DNA of 64,000 nucleotides from assembly GCA_932294295.1 (NCBI GenBank), contig OW028580.1, forward strand, positions 37,933,836 to 37,997,835, in the 5' to 3' direction. The notes below the pieces were generated by a model. That model was not told where the DNA came from. It searched no databases and saw only the letters and a list, made by a program, of their open reading frames with translations. The DNA is from Alitta virens. Lineage: Eukaryota; Annelida; Polychaeta; Phyllodocida; Nereididae. The translations under genes and the position numbers were made by a program. Positions 13,019-24,229 of this stretch are shown piece after piece (position 1 is the stretch's first letter; every line of letters starts with the position of its first letter).

Positions 13019-13584
13019 ATTGTCCACCCATGTTGCACATTTACCCCATGGGTGGGCTCTTTTACTTGTCAGCATTAAAATGTCATGAAATATTAGAAAC
13101 TTAATGGTGAGGTGCCTCACTGTTAAGTCTTAAAATCAACTTTATAAGTCTAAATTAATGGCTAATTAAACCCCTGTTATCACCTTGTAATTTATTCACA
13201 ATTAGGACCACCCAAGCTTAAATAACGATGGATCGACTCTAAGTGATAAATTTCAGCTTAATTTTGCAGCTTTACTCCACCAAAGTCTAATTTTCTTGAT
13301 GTTTTACCATAATATTTTGGCCGAGTTTCTTCAATATTGTTAAAAAAAAATGAATTTAGTTCTTTTCATTTGTAATAAATGCAATTTTACACTCCTTGAA
13401 AGTTTTTTTGTTGCTAGTAACAATAAAAACCAAATGTTATGTGACACATTATAACAAAAGGTATTTTATATTAATATCAATATTGTAGGCAGCAAAGGTC
13501 ATTGGTCGGTTGTAAGTTGTACTCCAAGGAGCTCCATTGTCACGTAACTTTTTCGTATCTTTTCACACAGGTGCTAGTGCTTTT

Positions 13585-13598
13585 GTTACCATAGTAAC
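13585..13598 (+). promoter_or_regulatory. RFX X-box palindrome
   Basis: GTTACCATAGTAAC is an imperfect 14-bp palindrome that fits the RFX consensus GTNRCC-(0-3)-RGYAAC exactly. RFX factors bind such sites in promoters of ciliary genes, typically within about 200 bp of the start codon. A good-context ATG (13781) lies about 185 bp downstream in a CpG-containing stretch that is richer in GC than the window average. The motif is seen; its function is inferred. Confidence 0.4.
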
Positions 13599-13659
13599 TG
13601 GAGACGCCACATTCTGTTGACACGGAAATTTCATAAATGGCTATTTGTGCTGTTATAAT

Positions 13660-14345
13660 ATTTGCTGATACAGGGACCAACATTTGTTCTGTGGGGTCAA
13701 AACTGTTATTGAAACTGTATCCAACGTAAGCTTCCTTTTCCGTGCATGACTAGGATTACTCCGGGCGCCAAATCGTGAACATGGCGGAAAGGGGATTCCC
13801 CAACTACCGTAAGCTTCCAGCAACAAGAAAAGGGACGTTGTTGATGTAATCAGCCTCATCATGCCAGAAATCCCCTTTGTGAAAGTCTTGCCGGAGTCGT
13901 CGTTTCTCAAACCGACTTTCTTTGATCTGCGAAACGTTGATGGAACGAAAACGCCCCAAATGGAACAACAAGCCAGTCACGTGATCGCCTCTTCAGAACC
14001 CTCTCGGAATCCCCTCCGAATCCCTGTCATTAGAGGCGAGCGAAGAGTGTCGTTATGAAGGCTTTGAAGACATCAGTGAATTCCGCTGAATTCCAGTGAA
14101 AATGAAGAGAAAAGAAAAACATCAAATTTAGAAGATTCAATCTCTCCCAAAGTCTTCGTATGTCGATATTCTGAGTGACCTCTACTCCAACTCCTCTGAC
14201 CTTTGCTTTTCGTTTTCGAAAATTACCGAGGGAGTCATGCAGTCTCAAGATAATCACCAAAAAATGAACCACCCCAGGGCAGTGTTTGTGTAGCAGACTT
14301 AGGAACCCAAATTCACTTGTTTCAGAATAACAACAAGGGACGATC
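13660..14345. other. GC-balanced, CpG-containing island, possible 5' gene end
   Basis: Against AT-rich surroundings this stretch has near-even composition and many CpGs (e.g. TCCGGGCGCC, GGAGTCGTCGTT), with an E-box-like CACGTG at 13978-13983. It is free of microsatellites. Open frames of 65-105 codons occur on both strands and none matches a family I know. It is the best promoter/first-exon candidate in the first 30 kb. Confidence 0.35.
13781..13808 (+). CDS. Candidate first coding exon MAERGFPNY (speculative)
   Basis: ATGGCGG in a strong initiation context (GAACATGG) is followed by nine codons and a donor-like GTAAGC (13809-13814). It lies in the GC-balanced island 13680-14060, downstream of the RFX X-box. 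Reading through instead gives only 22 codons before a stop. A second open frame (ATG 13861, 65 codons, beginning MPEIPFVKVLPESS) and a minus-strand frame (13653-13910) cover the same island, so the coding strand is not settled. No family recognised. Confidence 0.22.
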
Positions 14346-14489
14346 ATTTTCTCTCTTTACAAAAACAACAAAATAAATCCGGACTTCAGAGTCCACAAAA
14401 ACATAACATGGTTGTGTTTAGTTGTGTTGTATTATGATGATTGTTAAGTCTAAATTAGTTTGCGGAGAAACTCAACAAAATGATGGGAT

Positions 14490-14625
14490 TAGGTTGGTAT
14501 CTTCATACATAAACATACACACTTGCAATCTGGCAGTTTAGTCATTAAGAGTGCTTGGTCAAGGGTTGATCCCAGGACCTCAGATGAATAGCTATTCACC
14601 TTGACCACTTGACCAAACGAATCTG
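14490..14625 (-). mobile_element. tRNA-derived SINE head
   Basis: The minus strand has GTTTGGTCAAGTGGTCAAGG (A-box region), GAGGTCCTGGGATCAACCC (B-box region, one or two changes from GGTTCGANTCC) and a diverged body. Likely the same or a sister family of family A. Confidence 0.55.
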
Positions 14626-16377
14626 AATGGAATAACTCCAACGGAACGTGGAGACATAATAGTGCTAAATCTACACATTAACTAACAGTTTACACTTTAA
14701 CTAACATTTTGTAGTGTCAAAAAGGAAACACTATAATGCAGAGATCACCATAGATAGTATTAGATACAAATTGAACTTGCTATTTCAACTCAAACTACAA
14801 TTCTTTTAAAAGGTTTACATTTAGCCTGAGTCCACCTTTCACCTTTAGCAATGCCAGCCTACCTTTTTAAGGTTCTTGAAGAGAGGTTTGGAATCGTGCA
14901 GTTGGACCTCATCAATATGGAAACCGGGTTTTGGAGGCCATCGTTTTACCCTTAATGAGGGCTGACCTTATTGAAGAGACCAGCTTTGAATGACAGACCT
15001 GGGTTTCAAAGGGCTTGGGATTATCTGTTTAGGGTATTAAGCTTGCAACCAGACCCTATGTTCAAGGTTTATTAATGAGGCTGCTTCTATAATTTGCAAC
15101 TGTTGCAAAGTTCTGTGAAATAGGCATGCAAGCTGGCACACAGTTTGGCATAATAGGTTTAGCCCAACTGCCCAGTGCTCACTGGAAAAGCATGCGACTA
15201 CTACTACTACTATACTATTATCTGTTGCTACCATCCTAATTCATCAGTCAGAATGCAATATTCTTGTGAATTATCATTTTGTGTCTCAAACATGCAAGGC
15301 ATATTGTTGAGGTCGTTTCTAATCTATACTTGGCTCCCCTGCCAGATTTTCAAGGAATTGTTTTCACAGAGAGGTTTCTAATTCTATTGTTCATATTGGA
15401 TGCCGTCTTGCCATGGTGGCACCTCCTTTCAAAAGGTTTGGCACGAATTAGGATTTGGCATTGCCAAAGATAGGCCGAGGTTAACAAGGTCATTTGCAAC
15501 TAATGTAGGTCATGGAGTTGTAACCAATAGTATTAAAAGAAAGATGCTGTGCCAAGTACTGATATGACAGTTTCTCTCATTCAGATATGTATGTTTTCAG
15601 ATGATAAGGTTCGACATACAATGTTAATCTCTTAAGTGTGATCACATTGTACTGTCACTGTTGGGTGAAAGGTTGCACAATTTTTAATTGAAAGCTGAAA
15701 TATAGTGGATAAATAATTTCATATATAGATTGCCATCTAATCCATGGATTCCATGGTTTTAATATTTATGTTGTCCTAATAGTGATGTGGTCTTTAATGT
15801 GAACTTCAACTGTACAATAACAAACTGGTTCGAGCCTACACTGATTGGCAATACCAATGACCTTTTTAAACTGTAGATTTTATATCTGTTGTTTTTCCGG
15901 GGCATAACATAAAAAACAGCATTTTCCGGAGTTATTTCCCAATAGAAACCTTCAAACCTTCAATGATAACAGAACAAGTGTATATGACCGAAGTGAGCTT
16001 ATGGCTCATGGGTAAGCAATCGGAAAAGAAAATTTTGCTGTAATTTCAAATTCCAGGCTTGTGGAAATTGAAATTCCAATGTGTTGCAACTCTCTTCTAG
16101 AGTTTTGGAGTGTTGTTATTGCAGCCATTGGCTGATGTTATTGTTTCAATTGGGCCACTGTTATTGGAACTACAGTATTTACATGGTTAGAAGCCAGGTT
16201 TCCATTTCCTTTGACAATCGTTGAGATAGATGCCTGGGTAAAGTGTCAGTGAAATAAATTATTGTTATTTAACCTATGAGAACAATCAGTACATACATTT
16301 TCATGTCATGCCAAGAAAAAGACTTGACAATTGTAACTAATGTTTGGAATGGTACCATCAAGCAAATTCGGTAGTTA
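14626..16377. other. Unassigned, AT-rich
   Basis: No repeat array or recognisable coding block. Short frames at 15037-15473 lie on both strands without family features. Confidence 0.4.
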
Positions 16378-16612
16378 CTACATAATGAAGAAGAAGCAAA
16401 AAGAAGAAGAAGAAAAGAAAGAGGAAATCGAAGAGGAAGAATGAGAAGAAGAAGAAGAAAGACAAAAGGAGAAGATGAAGAAAAGAAGCAAATCAGAAAA
16501 GGAAGAAGATGAAGAAGAAGATGAAAAAGACCATGAGAAGAAGAAGAAGAAGAAAGATGAAAAAGAAGTAGAATAAGGAGAAGAAGAAGAAAGACGAAAA
16601 AGAAGAACATTC
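16378..16612 (+). repeat. GAA-rich polypurine tract
   Basis: About 235 bp of AGAAGA/GAAAAG on the plus strand, a potential triplex-forming tract. Ser/Phe-rich frames on the other strand are artefacts. Confidence 0.9.
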
Positions 16613-17479
16613 AATAAAAAAAGCAAAGGCACAGGAATCAATGGAATCATGCGGTTTCCCAATTAAAAAAAGCCATAATTGACATCTCAATTTTTTATTT
16701 TTTTTATGTTTTTTCAATTTGTTGATTCTGAGTGAGATGTCGTGTTCAAGGTATTTCCTCCTTTATTCACAACAGAAGGTTTGAAACATCTATGTGGTTG
16801 CAATAACATTTCCTGGAACAATATCTGGTGAGGAACATCATGCGGCTAAGTATTTTCAGATTGCTTTGTACAAGTTGAGTGAATAACAGTAATTGTTATT
16901 TATTTTTTACTTGAGAGGACAGAATGAAAAATTATATCTGAAATTGTAACACCATGCAACAAGTAATCACTCATGATGCAATAACAACTTCAAGGTGTAT
17001 GATTGCAGCAGCAGCAGTAGCAGCAGCACCACCACCATCACCACCAAAATGTACTGCTGTCTGAGCACTCTGTAGGTTGTGAGAATGGATGGATGGCCCA
17101 GCAGTACTTCAATTCATTAGCTGTGCACAAATTACCAAGGACCAGCACAGTTGCTCTGTGCTACAGTAAATTTACGTGACAACACAGGAGTCTAATTGAC
17201 TCCACACATTAGCCCTGCATCAATCTGAGAGAGCTTTGAGTACGGGGTGAAATAAGTCACCATCACCCCCAAGGGGATTTTGTGAGATGTGCAAGAAGGT
17301 CACACGACCCCCTATGTATAATTTGGGAATGTATATTTATAAAAGAAGATTTGATAGACTCGTCTCTGGAGTTTGTACATAATTGCACCAAGCCTACAAA
17401 ATATCCAAGAAAGATGAATTGCAATGGAAAGCTGAATCACAAGACTTTATCCTTCTTCTTGGACTGAAATATCAACACT
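16613..17479. other. CAG/CCA tract, otherwise nothing
   Basis: A short (CAG)n(CCA)n tract at 17009-17046. No gene recognised. Confidence 0.45.
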
Positions 17480-17930
17480 ATTAGGACCACCTCACAATTA
17501 AGACCACCTCACTATTAAGACCACCTCACTGTTAAGACCACCGCACTATTAAGATCACCTAACACAACATCACTCTTTAAGACCACTGCACTATTAAGAC
17601 CACTGCACTATTAAGACCACCTCACTATTAAGACCACCGCACTATTAAGACTACCTCACTATTAAAACCACCTCACCATAAAGACCACCCCAGATAGCAT
17701 TCCAAATTGTATCAATGTAGGCGCGATGTCGGCGATGTCAAAACAACATAGAAACAACGCTGGTCAGATTTAGAATGCTATCTGGGACCTCACTATTAAG
17801 ACCACCTCACTATTAAGACCATCTCACCATTAAGATCCCTTCACTATTAAGACATCACTATTAATACCACATCACTATTAAGACCATCTCACTATTAAGA
17901 CCTCACTATCAAGACCACCACATCATTAAA
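17480..17930 (+). repeat. ATTAAGACCACCTCACT minisatellite (17 bp), interrupted by a MITE
   Basis: More than 20 degenerate units on either side of the MITE at 17688-17786. The same unit recurs across the window: about 1765, 23600-23830 (inverted), 36093, 36231, 49905-50580, 57712 and 58405. Confidence 0.85.
17688..17786. mobile_element. Palindromic MITE, CCCAGATAGCATTC family, intact copy
   Basis: 99 bp with perfect terminal inverted repeats CCCAGATAGCATTC / GAATGCTATCTGGG around GATGTCGGCGATGTCAAAAC. It is inserted in the ATTAAGACC minisatellite. The target duplication is unclear. Relatives lie at 51987-52098, about 25374-25400 and about 3075-3125. Confidence 0.75.
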
Positions 17931-18009
17931 TTTGTGGCTGAGACCTTTCAGAGAGCAATGGTCTTCAAAAAAGTAAAACAAAAATTAAAAGTAAGATTAC
18001 TTAACTTAT

Positions 18010-18345
18010 GCATAGTTGGTGTCATGACCTAGTGGATAGAGCATAGGTCTCGTATGCGCATGGTCGTGGGTTCAAACACAGGCATGGCATGGAACTGATC
18101 CACCTTCAACCACTGATTCACTCCACCCAGGTGTAAATGGGGAGGTGGGCTATAGGCTGAGATGGCACTGGAGTGCTCAGTGATTGCTCAGCATGATGTG
18201 ACAGCTGTATGCTCCCCGGGGAGTTGAGAAAGTTCCAACCGAAGGTACTGTGTGAAGTCGGCTGAGAGCTACATGCCTTTACCAGACTGATAGTAGACTA
18301 TAAACCCCACCTTTACTTTACCTTTTATCATAGATAGACCCCCCC
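18010..18345 (+). mobile_element. tRNA-derived SINE, family B
   Basis: GACCTAGTGGATAGAGCATA (A-box) and GTGGGTTCAAACAC (B-box) form a tRNA-like head. The central block CCAGGTGTAAATGGGGAGG is of a kind shared by many animal SINEs. The 3' part ends ACCCCACCTTTACTTTACC. About 330 bp, distinct from family A, and the only copy I recognise here. Confidence 0.75.
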
Positions 18346-19237
18346 CCCCTTATACATTTTCATGTTGAAGCTGTAGGGTTGCTGTATTTACAAAAAAGGC
18401 CTATTTTACATATGATTTATAAAGCCATAAGCGTCAGAATATAGTCTTGGAATCATTGTGTCAAAATGGAATTCTACCTTCTAATTCACATCATATCACG
18501 CAACAATTTACAATATTATGAATACCTGAGGTAAATGCATGAATCATTATTTACCAAAAAATAACCTTTTACATTATTTGGTGATTTCCCAAATATGATA
18601 TCATGGATACTGTCGCTGCATAAACTGTAATTGCTACACTTTAGTGCTGTTTAAAAACTATAAATTATTCTCAATATGTTTCGTGAGTCATAACTTTGTT
18701 ATCACTTTACCAATACATATCATGTGTCATTTTTGGCAATATACCACAATATCAAAACAGCCATTAATGTGTCCAAATATTAAGTCATTATTCTATCAGG
18801 TTACCTTTATGCATATTATCACCCCCTATAAATAAACCACATTACATGGATGGTGTATGTAGGAGACATGATGACAGTACATGAAAAAGAGCAATAAATA
18901 TTCCATAAATTGCACTGTCCAATTGCCTAAATCCGTTTTATAGCAATGATAACTAATTGAGTTATATATGTCTCAATGGTCCAAACGTGCATGTGGGCTG
19001 TACCGGATAAAATTAGTATTGGAGTAAATTACATTAGTATGGCTGCATATAATTGTGAATGCTATAAAGGACAAAAAGCTAGATTAGTTGATCAGTTAGG
19101 TCAAATGGGAAAAGTGGTTGATAATTTGGCCCAGGTGATATGGGTTCAATATCATTGTATATGAACCATAATAACTCAGGTACTCAGGTAGGCCTTTTGG
19201 TTCCAGAGTGCATTGCAGTCATTACCATTTATTGCTG
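18346..19237. other. AT-rich, nothing recognised
   Basis: Only a short C-run at 18339-18348 and scattered short frames. Confidence 0.45.
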
Positions 19238-19322
19238 CAGCAAGTGAAATACCCCATCCTCAGGGTAAATCTATGAGATACATTGGATTACTTTATCAGC
19301 TCATCATTCCGTCTGTCGTTTT
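19238..19322 (+). mobile_element. SINE family A fragment
   Basis: GCAAGTGAAATACCCCATCC TCAGGGTAAAT … TATCAGCTCATCATTCCGTC TGTC, body blocks in family order. Confidence 0.55.
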
Positions 19323-19405
19323 TTGGTCCTTTTTATTTTTGTTTTTGGTCATGTTTTGGTCTTTGTGTCTTAAAAGGTCATCAGCAAATCACGAAGCGAG
19401 GAGAG

Positions 19406-19526
19406 CTCCTCCTCCTCCTCCTCCTCCTCCTCCTCCTCCTCCTCCTCCTCCTCCTCCTCCTCCTCCTCCTCCTCCTCCTCCTCCTCCTCCTCCTCCTCCT
19501 CCTCCTCCTCCTCCTCCTCCTCCTCC
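19406..19526 (+). repeat. (CTC)40 perfect trinucleotide array
   Basis: About 121 bp without interruption, so probably young and length-variable. It creates spurious poly-Pro, poly-Leu, poly-Glu and poly-Gly frames. Confidence 0.97.
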
Positions 19527-19555
19527 ACTACCATTACTACTAGTAGGCCTACTAC

Positions 19556-19755
19556 TGGTATGGTATAGAATAGTATGGCATGGTATGGATGAGTATGGAA
19601 CATGTGATATGTTGTGGTGTGGTATGGTAAGGTATGATATGGTCAGGTATGGTATGGTCAGGTATGGTATGGTCAGGTATGGTATGGTCAGGTATGGTAT
19701 GGTCAAGGACCTTGGGGTTTAAGGTGCTTGGTATGATGTAGTGAGGTATGGTATT
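19556..19755 (+). repeat. GGTAT pentamer array with 15-bp period
   Basis: AGGTATGGTATGGTC is repeated four times near 19630-19705, with looser copies around it. Confidence 0.85.
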
Positions 19756-19789
19756 ACATACTACTAGTAGGCTTACTACTGGTACTCCT

Positions 19790-20062
19790 TCATCTTCTTC
19801 TTCTTCTTCTTCTTCTACTATCTCCTCCTTCTTCCTCCATCTCCTTCTCTTGCCCTCCTCCCATAATCATCATCATCATCATTTGCAGCAGCAGCAGCAT
19901 TAGCATCAGCAGAACTTGCAAAGGCCATGTGATCACCATTAATCAGAGTATTTTTGTGCTGCAGCTCTGCTCTGAAGCCCCTGCATGTTACAAGCACTGC
20001 AACTGCTGCAAGTTTCTGAGTTGCTGTTGCTGCGGCTGCTGCTGCTGCAGGCAGTGCAAGCA
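19790..20062 (+). repeat. CTT, CAT, CAG and CTG-rich low-complexity DNA
   Basis: CTT tract (19796-19816), CATCAT (19867-19881), then TGC-rich sequence. The frame at 19929-20186 is Cys-rich only because TGC is reiterated. Confidence 0.7.
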
Positions 20063-20479
20063 TCACCGCATCATTGCCTGCACCTTCTGTTCCATTAGGT
20101 TTTGGTTTGGTGTGGGTTGGTCCAATCTGGTTCTGTACAGGTGCTTGCTGGAAATGCCTGTGGTTGGTAATATACAGTTGGTTTGATAGAACAGGTGTGT
20201 CAGGATTCGCAGGGATTTGTGGATAAGAGAAATAAGTACTAGTTGCTTAAGTGCAATTGACACAAATTGACTGTTTGAAGTTTTAATATTGGGTGGCAGC
20301 TAACCAACACAAGTATGCCTCTCAATGAGTAAAATAGAAATATGGGATGCATAAAGCTTAATTACTGAATCGACTGATAATTATTAGACATTACAATATT
20401 GAAAATGAAGCCCCCAAAGGCAGGTTTTTGTCGACCAATGAGATTTTAGACAAAATTTGATTCATGTGCTCCCAACAGT

Positions 20480-20845
20480 CATACTCTACAATACTCAACC
20501 ATACTTTACCAATGCATACCATACAATTTCAACTATATCATACCAAGCCACACCATAGCCTATCATACCATACCATACCATACCATACATCACCATGCCA
20601 TACATGCCATACCATACATCACCACACCATGCCATACCATACATCACCATGCCATACCATACCATACCATACATCACCACAACATACATCACCATACCAT
20701 ACCATACTATACATCACCATATCATACCATACATCACCATGCCATACCATACCATGCAATACCATACATCACCATACCATACCATACCATACCATACCAT
20801 ACATCACTATACCATACATCACCACACATACCTCACCACACCATA
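20480..20845 (+). repeat. (ACCAT)n / CATCACCATACC array
   Basis: Pentamer ACCAT with regularly interspersed ACATCACC segments. All His/Tyr/Thr-rich frames here are artefacts. Confidence 0.95.
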
Positions 20846-21512
20846 TAATTTTATCTTAAACAGATATTCCATTTTATTGCAAACTCAGTTATGCCAAATG
20901 CCCACGCCTTCTTATCTTATGTCCTATAAATGCTGCTATATTCCATAAAACATTCAAGTCTTATTATGATAACATCCTAAGCCATGGAATAACGTGTCTT
21001 TGTTACATTGAAACATGTTAAAATAGATGTTGTTACAAAGATGCATCATAATTGCATTGTGTCTGAATAAACATTTCAATCACATTTATGTAGGAACCAC
21101 AAGATATACATCTTTTTTTGGCTTCTGATAATTTGACAGATTTAGGTAATCATACAAAATATTAGTTTTTCTTTTTTTTTTTTTTCAGAAATGTCGGAAT
21201 AAATGATGTATGTTGTAGCTATAGAAAGAAAAGAAAAATCAAGATTTAAATTTATCAATCTTTATCTATTGGATTTTCCAGACAGTATTCAGACATATCA
21301 CAAATGAAAAGTGTTTGGAAAATGTCAAAGTTCTGCAAAGATAAAGTTTTTAAGGACACATCACTTCTTGAACGGATGTTTTTAATAGCAGTGTCCCCAA
21401 TGAAGCAGACAACTTTGCTATTTTATTTCATTTCATTTTATTTCACTGTATAATCTTCTATTTTGTCTAGTTGTTATATAGCCAACCTTGCTTGCGCTTC
21501 TGTCGGTCAGCA
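20846..21512. other. Nothing recognised
   Basis: AT-rich; a T-run at 21174-21185. Confidence 0.45.
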
Positions 21513-22066
21513 GGCCTTTATTTTAGATGGGCTTCTATTCGAGGTGGGCTTCTGTTATTTTAGGGACAGTGAAGAATACCAACATATCCAATGACTTTAT
21601 GAAAATAACTCTGAAGACCTCAAATTCTTGGAGTTTACCCATTGATGCGGGGACTTCTATAGAGCCTTTTCACTGAGCAGCCCTAAATTCATCGAGACAT
21701 AAGTCTTTCCTCTCCTCTTATAACTCGTTTTCCTTTCAGACATTGTAGGTCATAACTAACTGATTCCATAAATATAATTATCTATAGGAAATAACAGAAA
21801 TCAACTACGAGATAAGATGTCAAATATACATTAAAATGCACTAAAAATACTGCTGCTGGCATGCACTTTGCTTCAGCCAATCAGAGTCAAGAGCGGTAAC
21901 TTTTTCAGCCAATAGAATTGCAGTATTCTGTCATAGCCACCTGGTGGAAATACCGAGAATCTTCCGTGAAAATCCAGTATTTGAGGGAGGCCTTTATTTT
22001 TTTTAGAAAGGCAGCTACACTGGGCTTCTATTTGAGGGGATGGGGCGTATTTTCGAGTAAATAAGG
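21513..22066. mobile_element. Second, degraded copy of the ACTCGAATAAA MITE family
   Basis: The right end …GGGCTTCTATTTGAGGGG … TTTTCGAGTAAATAAGG is followed by TA and matches the right end of 61243-61539. The shared internal AAGGCAGCTACACTGGGC is also present. The left terminus is not clear; GGCCTTTATTTTAGATGGGC near 21513 is the likely left subterminal part. The middle differs. Confidence 0.5.
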
Positions 22067-22270
22067 TAATATAAATCCTCTTCATAACCTCTTTATACCC
22101 TGTGAAATACGCTTTCCTATGTGAAATTAAATGCAAGGACATGACCTGCAGGTCGCCTGCATGACGCCTGCTTCATGTTCAGGGCTTGGATGAACAGAGA
22201 CATTCAAGTTCAGGGTCATGCTGCTCTTGCAAGAGCCACCTGCAGTGGTTAGTCATCTGCTCAAAGATCT

Positions 22271-22285
22271 AGGTCACCGTGACCC
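22271..22285. promoter_or_regulatory. Nuclear-receptor inverted repeat (IR3/ERE-like)
   Basis: AGGTCACCGTGACCC is one mismatch from the palindrome AGGTCAnnnTGACCT bound by steroid-type receptors. Further AGGTCA half-sites or their complements occur at 22291 (TGACCCC), 22315 and 22357, all within 95 bp. Confidence 0.4.
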
Positions 22286-22604
22286 GAATTTGACCCCACG
22301 TGACATTAATATAGAGGTCAAACTTACGTAAGGGGCTCCGCAGATGACACCAATGTAGGTCAAGCTGTGATTACCTGAAATTTGCATCTTATTGCATGTT
22401 GCTGCAGCTTCTGGACAATTTCAGCTCCAAAAACATGATATATATGAGATATATTGATAATATATTAGCTTATATCGCTGATATATTCCTGATATATTGG
22501 TGATATCTGTCTGATAAAATACTGATGCTGCTGCAGAGGATGCCAATGAACCTGATAACCATCATTAGCAACTTGATGCGAGAGAGGTCATTAACCTGCA
22601 TCAC

Positions 22605-22605
<1 letters not shown>

Positions 22606-22665
<60 letters not shown>
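22606..22665 (+). repeat. (CTG)20 uninterrupted
   Basis: Sixty bp of perfect repeat, CAG on the minus strand. The minus-strand frame 22470-22838 gives 20 Gln, but its flanks do not look coding. Confidence 0.95.
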
Positions 22666-22666
<1 letters not shown>

Positions 22667-22669
22667 TCA

Positions 22670-23329
22670 AGTGCAGCAAGTCGTATTTGTGACAGAGCTG
22701 CAGTCCTTCTAGCAAACAAAAAGCTAGTTGTTTGTCTAAGAAATATATGGATATGTACAATGTAGACCTAAAGCACAATTCATCATTACATGTATAATGT
22801 AAAATCCAAATTAGAAACTTTAATAATGCATAATGCAAATGTGATGAACATAATCTTAACCTGATTTGATTATTAATTTAAAATACTGCATAATATTGCA
22901 TTTAATTTTGCTGATTATTATGAATGCATTAATTTTCACTTGGCGATCCATTTCATATTGCGACATTAATCAACTACGTTTATCAGAAATTGTCGCGAGT
23001 GCAATGACCTCAAACACACCTAAAAAGTTGAATATGTTTTGACGGGGAAAAGACATTTGATATTGCTAACATTCATATAACGAACCAGACTGAGAAGCAT
23101 CTCTGATTGATAAAGTTGGCATCAGGTTACGTGGCATCATTCATACGATGTATGTTAGTGGCTGCTGTCATTTCAATGCATTCACAATTCCACAATGTAA
23201 TTTACATTATATTCAAAGTTATATTTTGTCTAAAGACTTCAAATCATTGTTAATTGATTATACCTCACATACATTTTTTTACATCACCTAAATATCTGAT
23301 GCATGAGTAAGTGTGGATCATGTACTGTA
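22670..23329. other. Nothing recognised
   Basis: AT-rich sequence between the CTG repeat and a SINE. Confidence 0.45.
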
Positions 23330-23560
23330 GCAGCTCAGCTAATGTCTGATGTCTCAATGCTACTGGGTCTGAAGCTTGTAGTCAGCTTATATGAGCAGCT
23401 GCCAGAGCTGGCAGACATAATGATGAGATGATAAGGCTTGGAGGCCACGCCATGTTACACATTTACTCCATGGGTGGGGTCTTTTACTTGTCTCAGCATA
23501 GACACCGAGTACAAGGCGCCTCCAATTTAACGTCTCATACGATCGACATGCGATCACCAA
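23330..23560 (-). mobile_element. SINE family A, complete body
   Basis: Plus-strand reading shows, inverted, all body blocks: CTACTGGGTCTGAAGCTT, CAGCTTATATGAGCAGC, GGCAGACATAATGATGAG, TAAGGCTTGGAG, ACACATTTACTCCATGGGTG, CTCAGCATAGACACCGAG, TACAAGGCGCCTCC. The tRNA head is not evident. A GATA array starts about 270 bp further on. Confidence 0.8.
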
Positions 23561-23828
23561 TATCATCCAAGATGCTACTTTTCTTTTGTTTCTGGTCTTA
23601 ATGGTGAGATGGTTTTAATGAGAGAAGCAAATTGCAATGGTGGCAGATCCATAAATAAATGATGAGGTGGTCGTACTGACGAGATGGTTTTTGAGGTTTT
23701 TGATGAAGTAGTCTTAAAGATGACGTGGCACGAGAAGGTGGTCTAAATGATGAAGTGGTTTAATGATGAAATACTGATAAGATGGTCTAACAGGTGATGA
23801 GGCGATCTTAATAGTGAGGTGGTCTTAT
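23561..23828 (-). repeat. Degenerate inverted ATTAAGACC minisatellite
   Basis: TTAATGGTGAGATGGTTTTA, GAGGTGGTCGTACTGACGAG and similar units with deletions. It connects a SINE with a GATA array. Confidence 0.55.
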
Positions 23829-23835
23829 GATAGAT

Positions 23836-23882
<47 letters not shown>

Positions 23883-24077
23883 CATAGATAGATGGATAGA
23901 TGGATAGATGGATAGACGGATAAATTGATAGATAGATAGATAAATTGATAGATAGATAGAGAGGTAGATAGATGGATAGATGGATAGATAGATAGATAGA
24001 TAGATTGATTGATTGATAGATAGATAGATAGGTAGATAGATGGATATATAGATAGATAGATAGATAGATAGATAGAT
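23829..24077 (+). repeat. (GATA)n array
   Basis: Impure GATA with GGATAGAT and TTGATTGATTGA blocks. A SINE body follows at 24150, after CAGCCCTCTAAGG, which recurs after the GATA array at 34437-34790. Confidence 0.95.
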
Positions 24078-24229
24078 TTGGGAAGTGCAGCCCTCTAAGG
24101 AAAGTTTTTGCCACTATCGAGGGTTGATTGATGAGGCGAGAGAGAAGAGGAGTCCACCCATGTTACACATTTACCCCATGGGTGAGGTTTTTTACTTGCC
24201 TCAGCATAGACACCAAGTGGTCTCAATGG

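Noticed and set aside
19213..19722. 169-codon frame with poly-Pro, and minus-strand poly-Glu and poly-Gly frames
   Set aside because: Created by the CTC array and the GGTAT array.
19929..20186. Metallothionein-like Cys-rich frame
   Set aside because: Cys come from reiterated TGC in a CTG-rich low-complexity tract; spacing does not follow CxC patterns consistently.
22470..22838. 122-codon minus-strand frame with 20 Gln
   Set aside because: Gln tract is the CTG repeat; the flanks have no splice context or family features.
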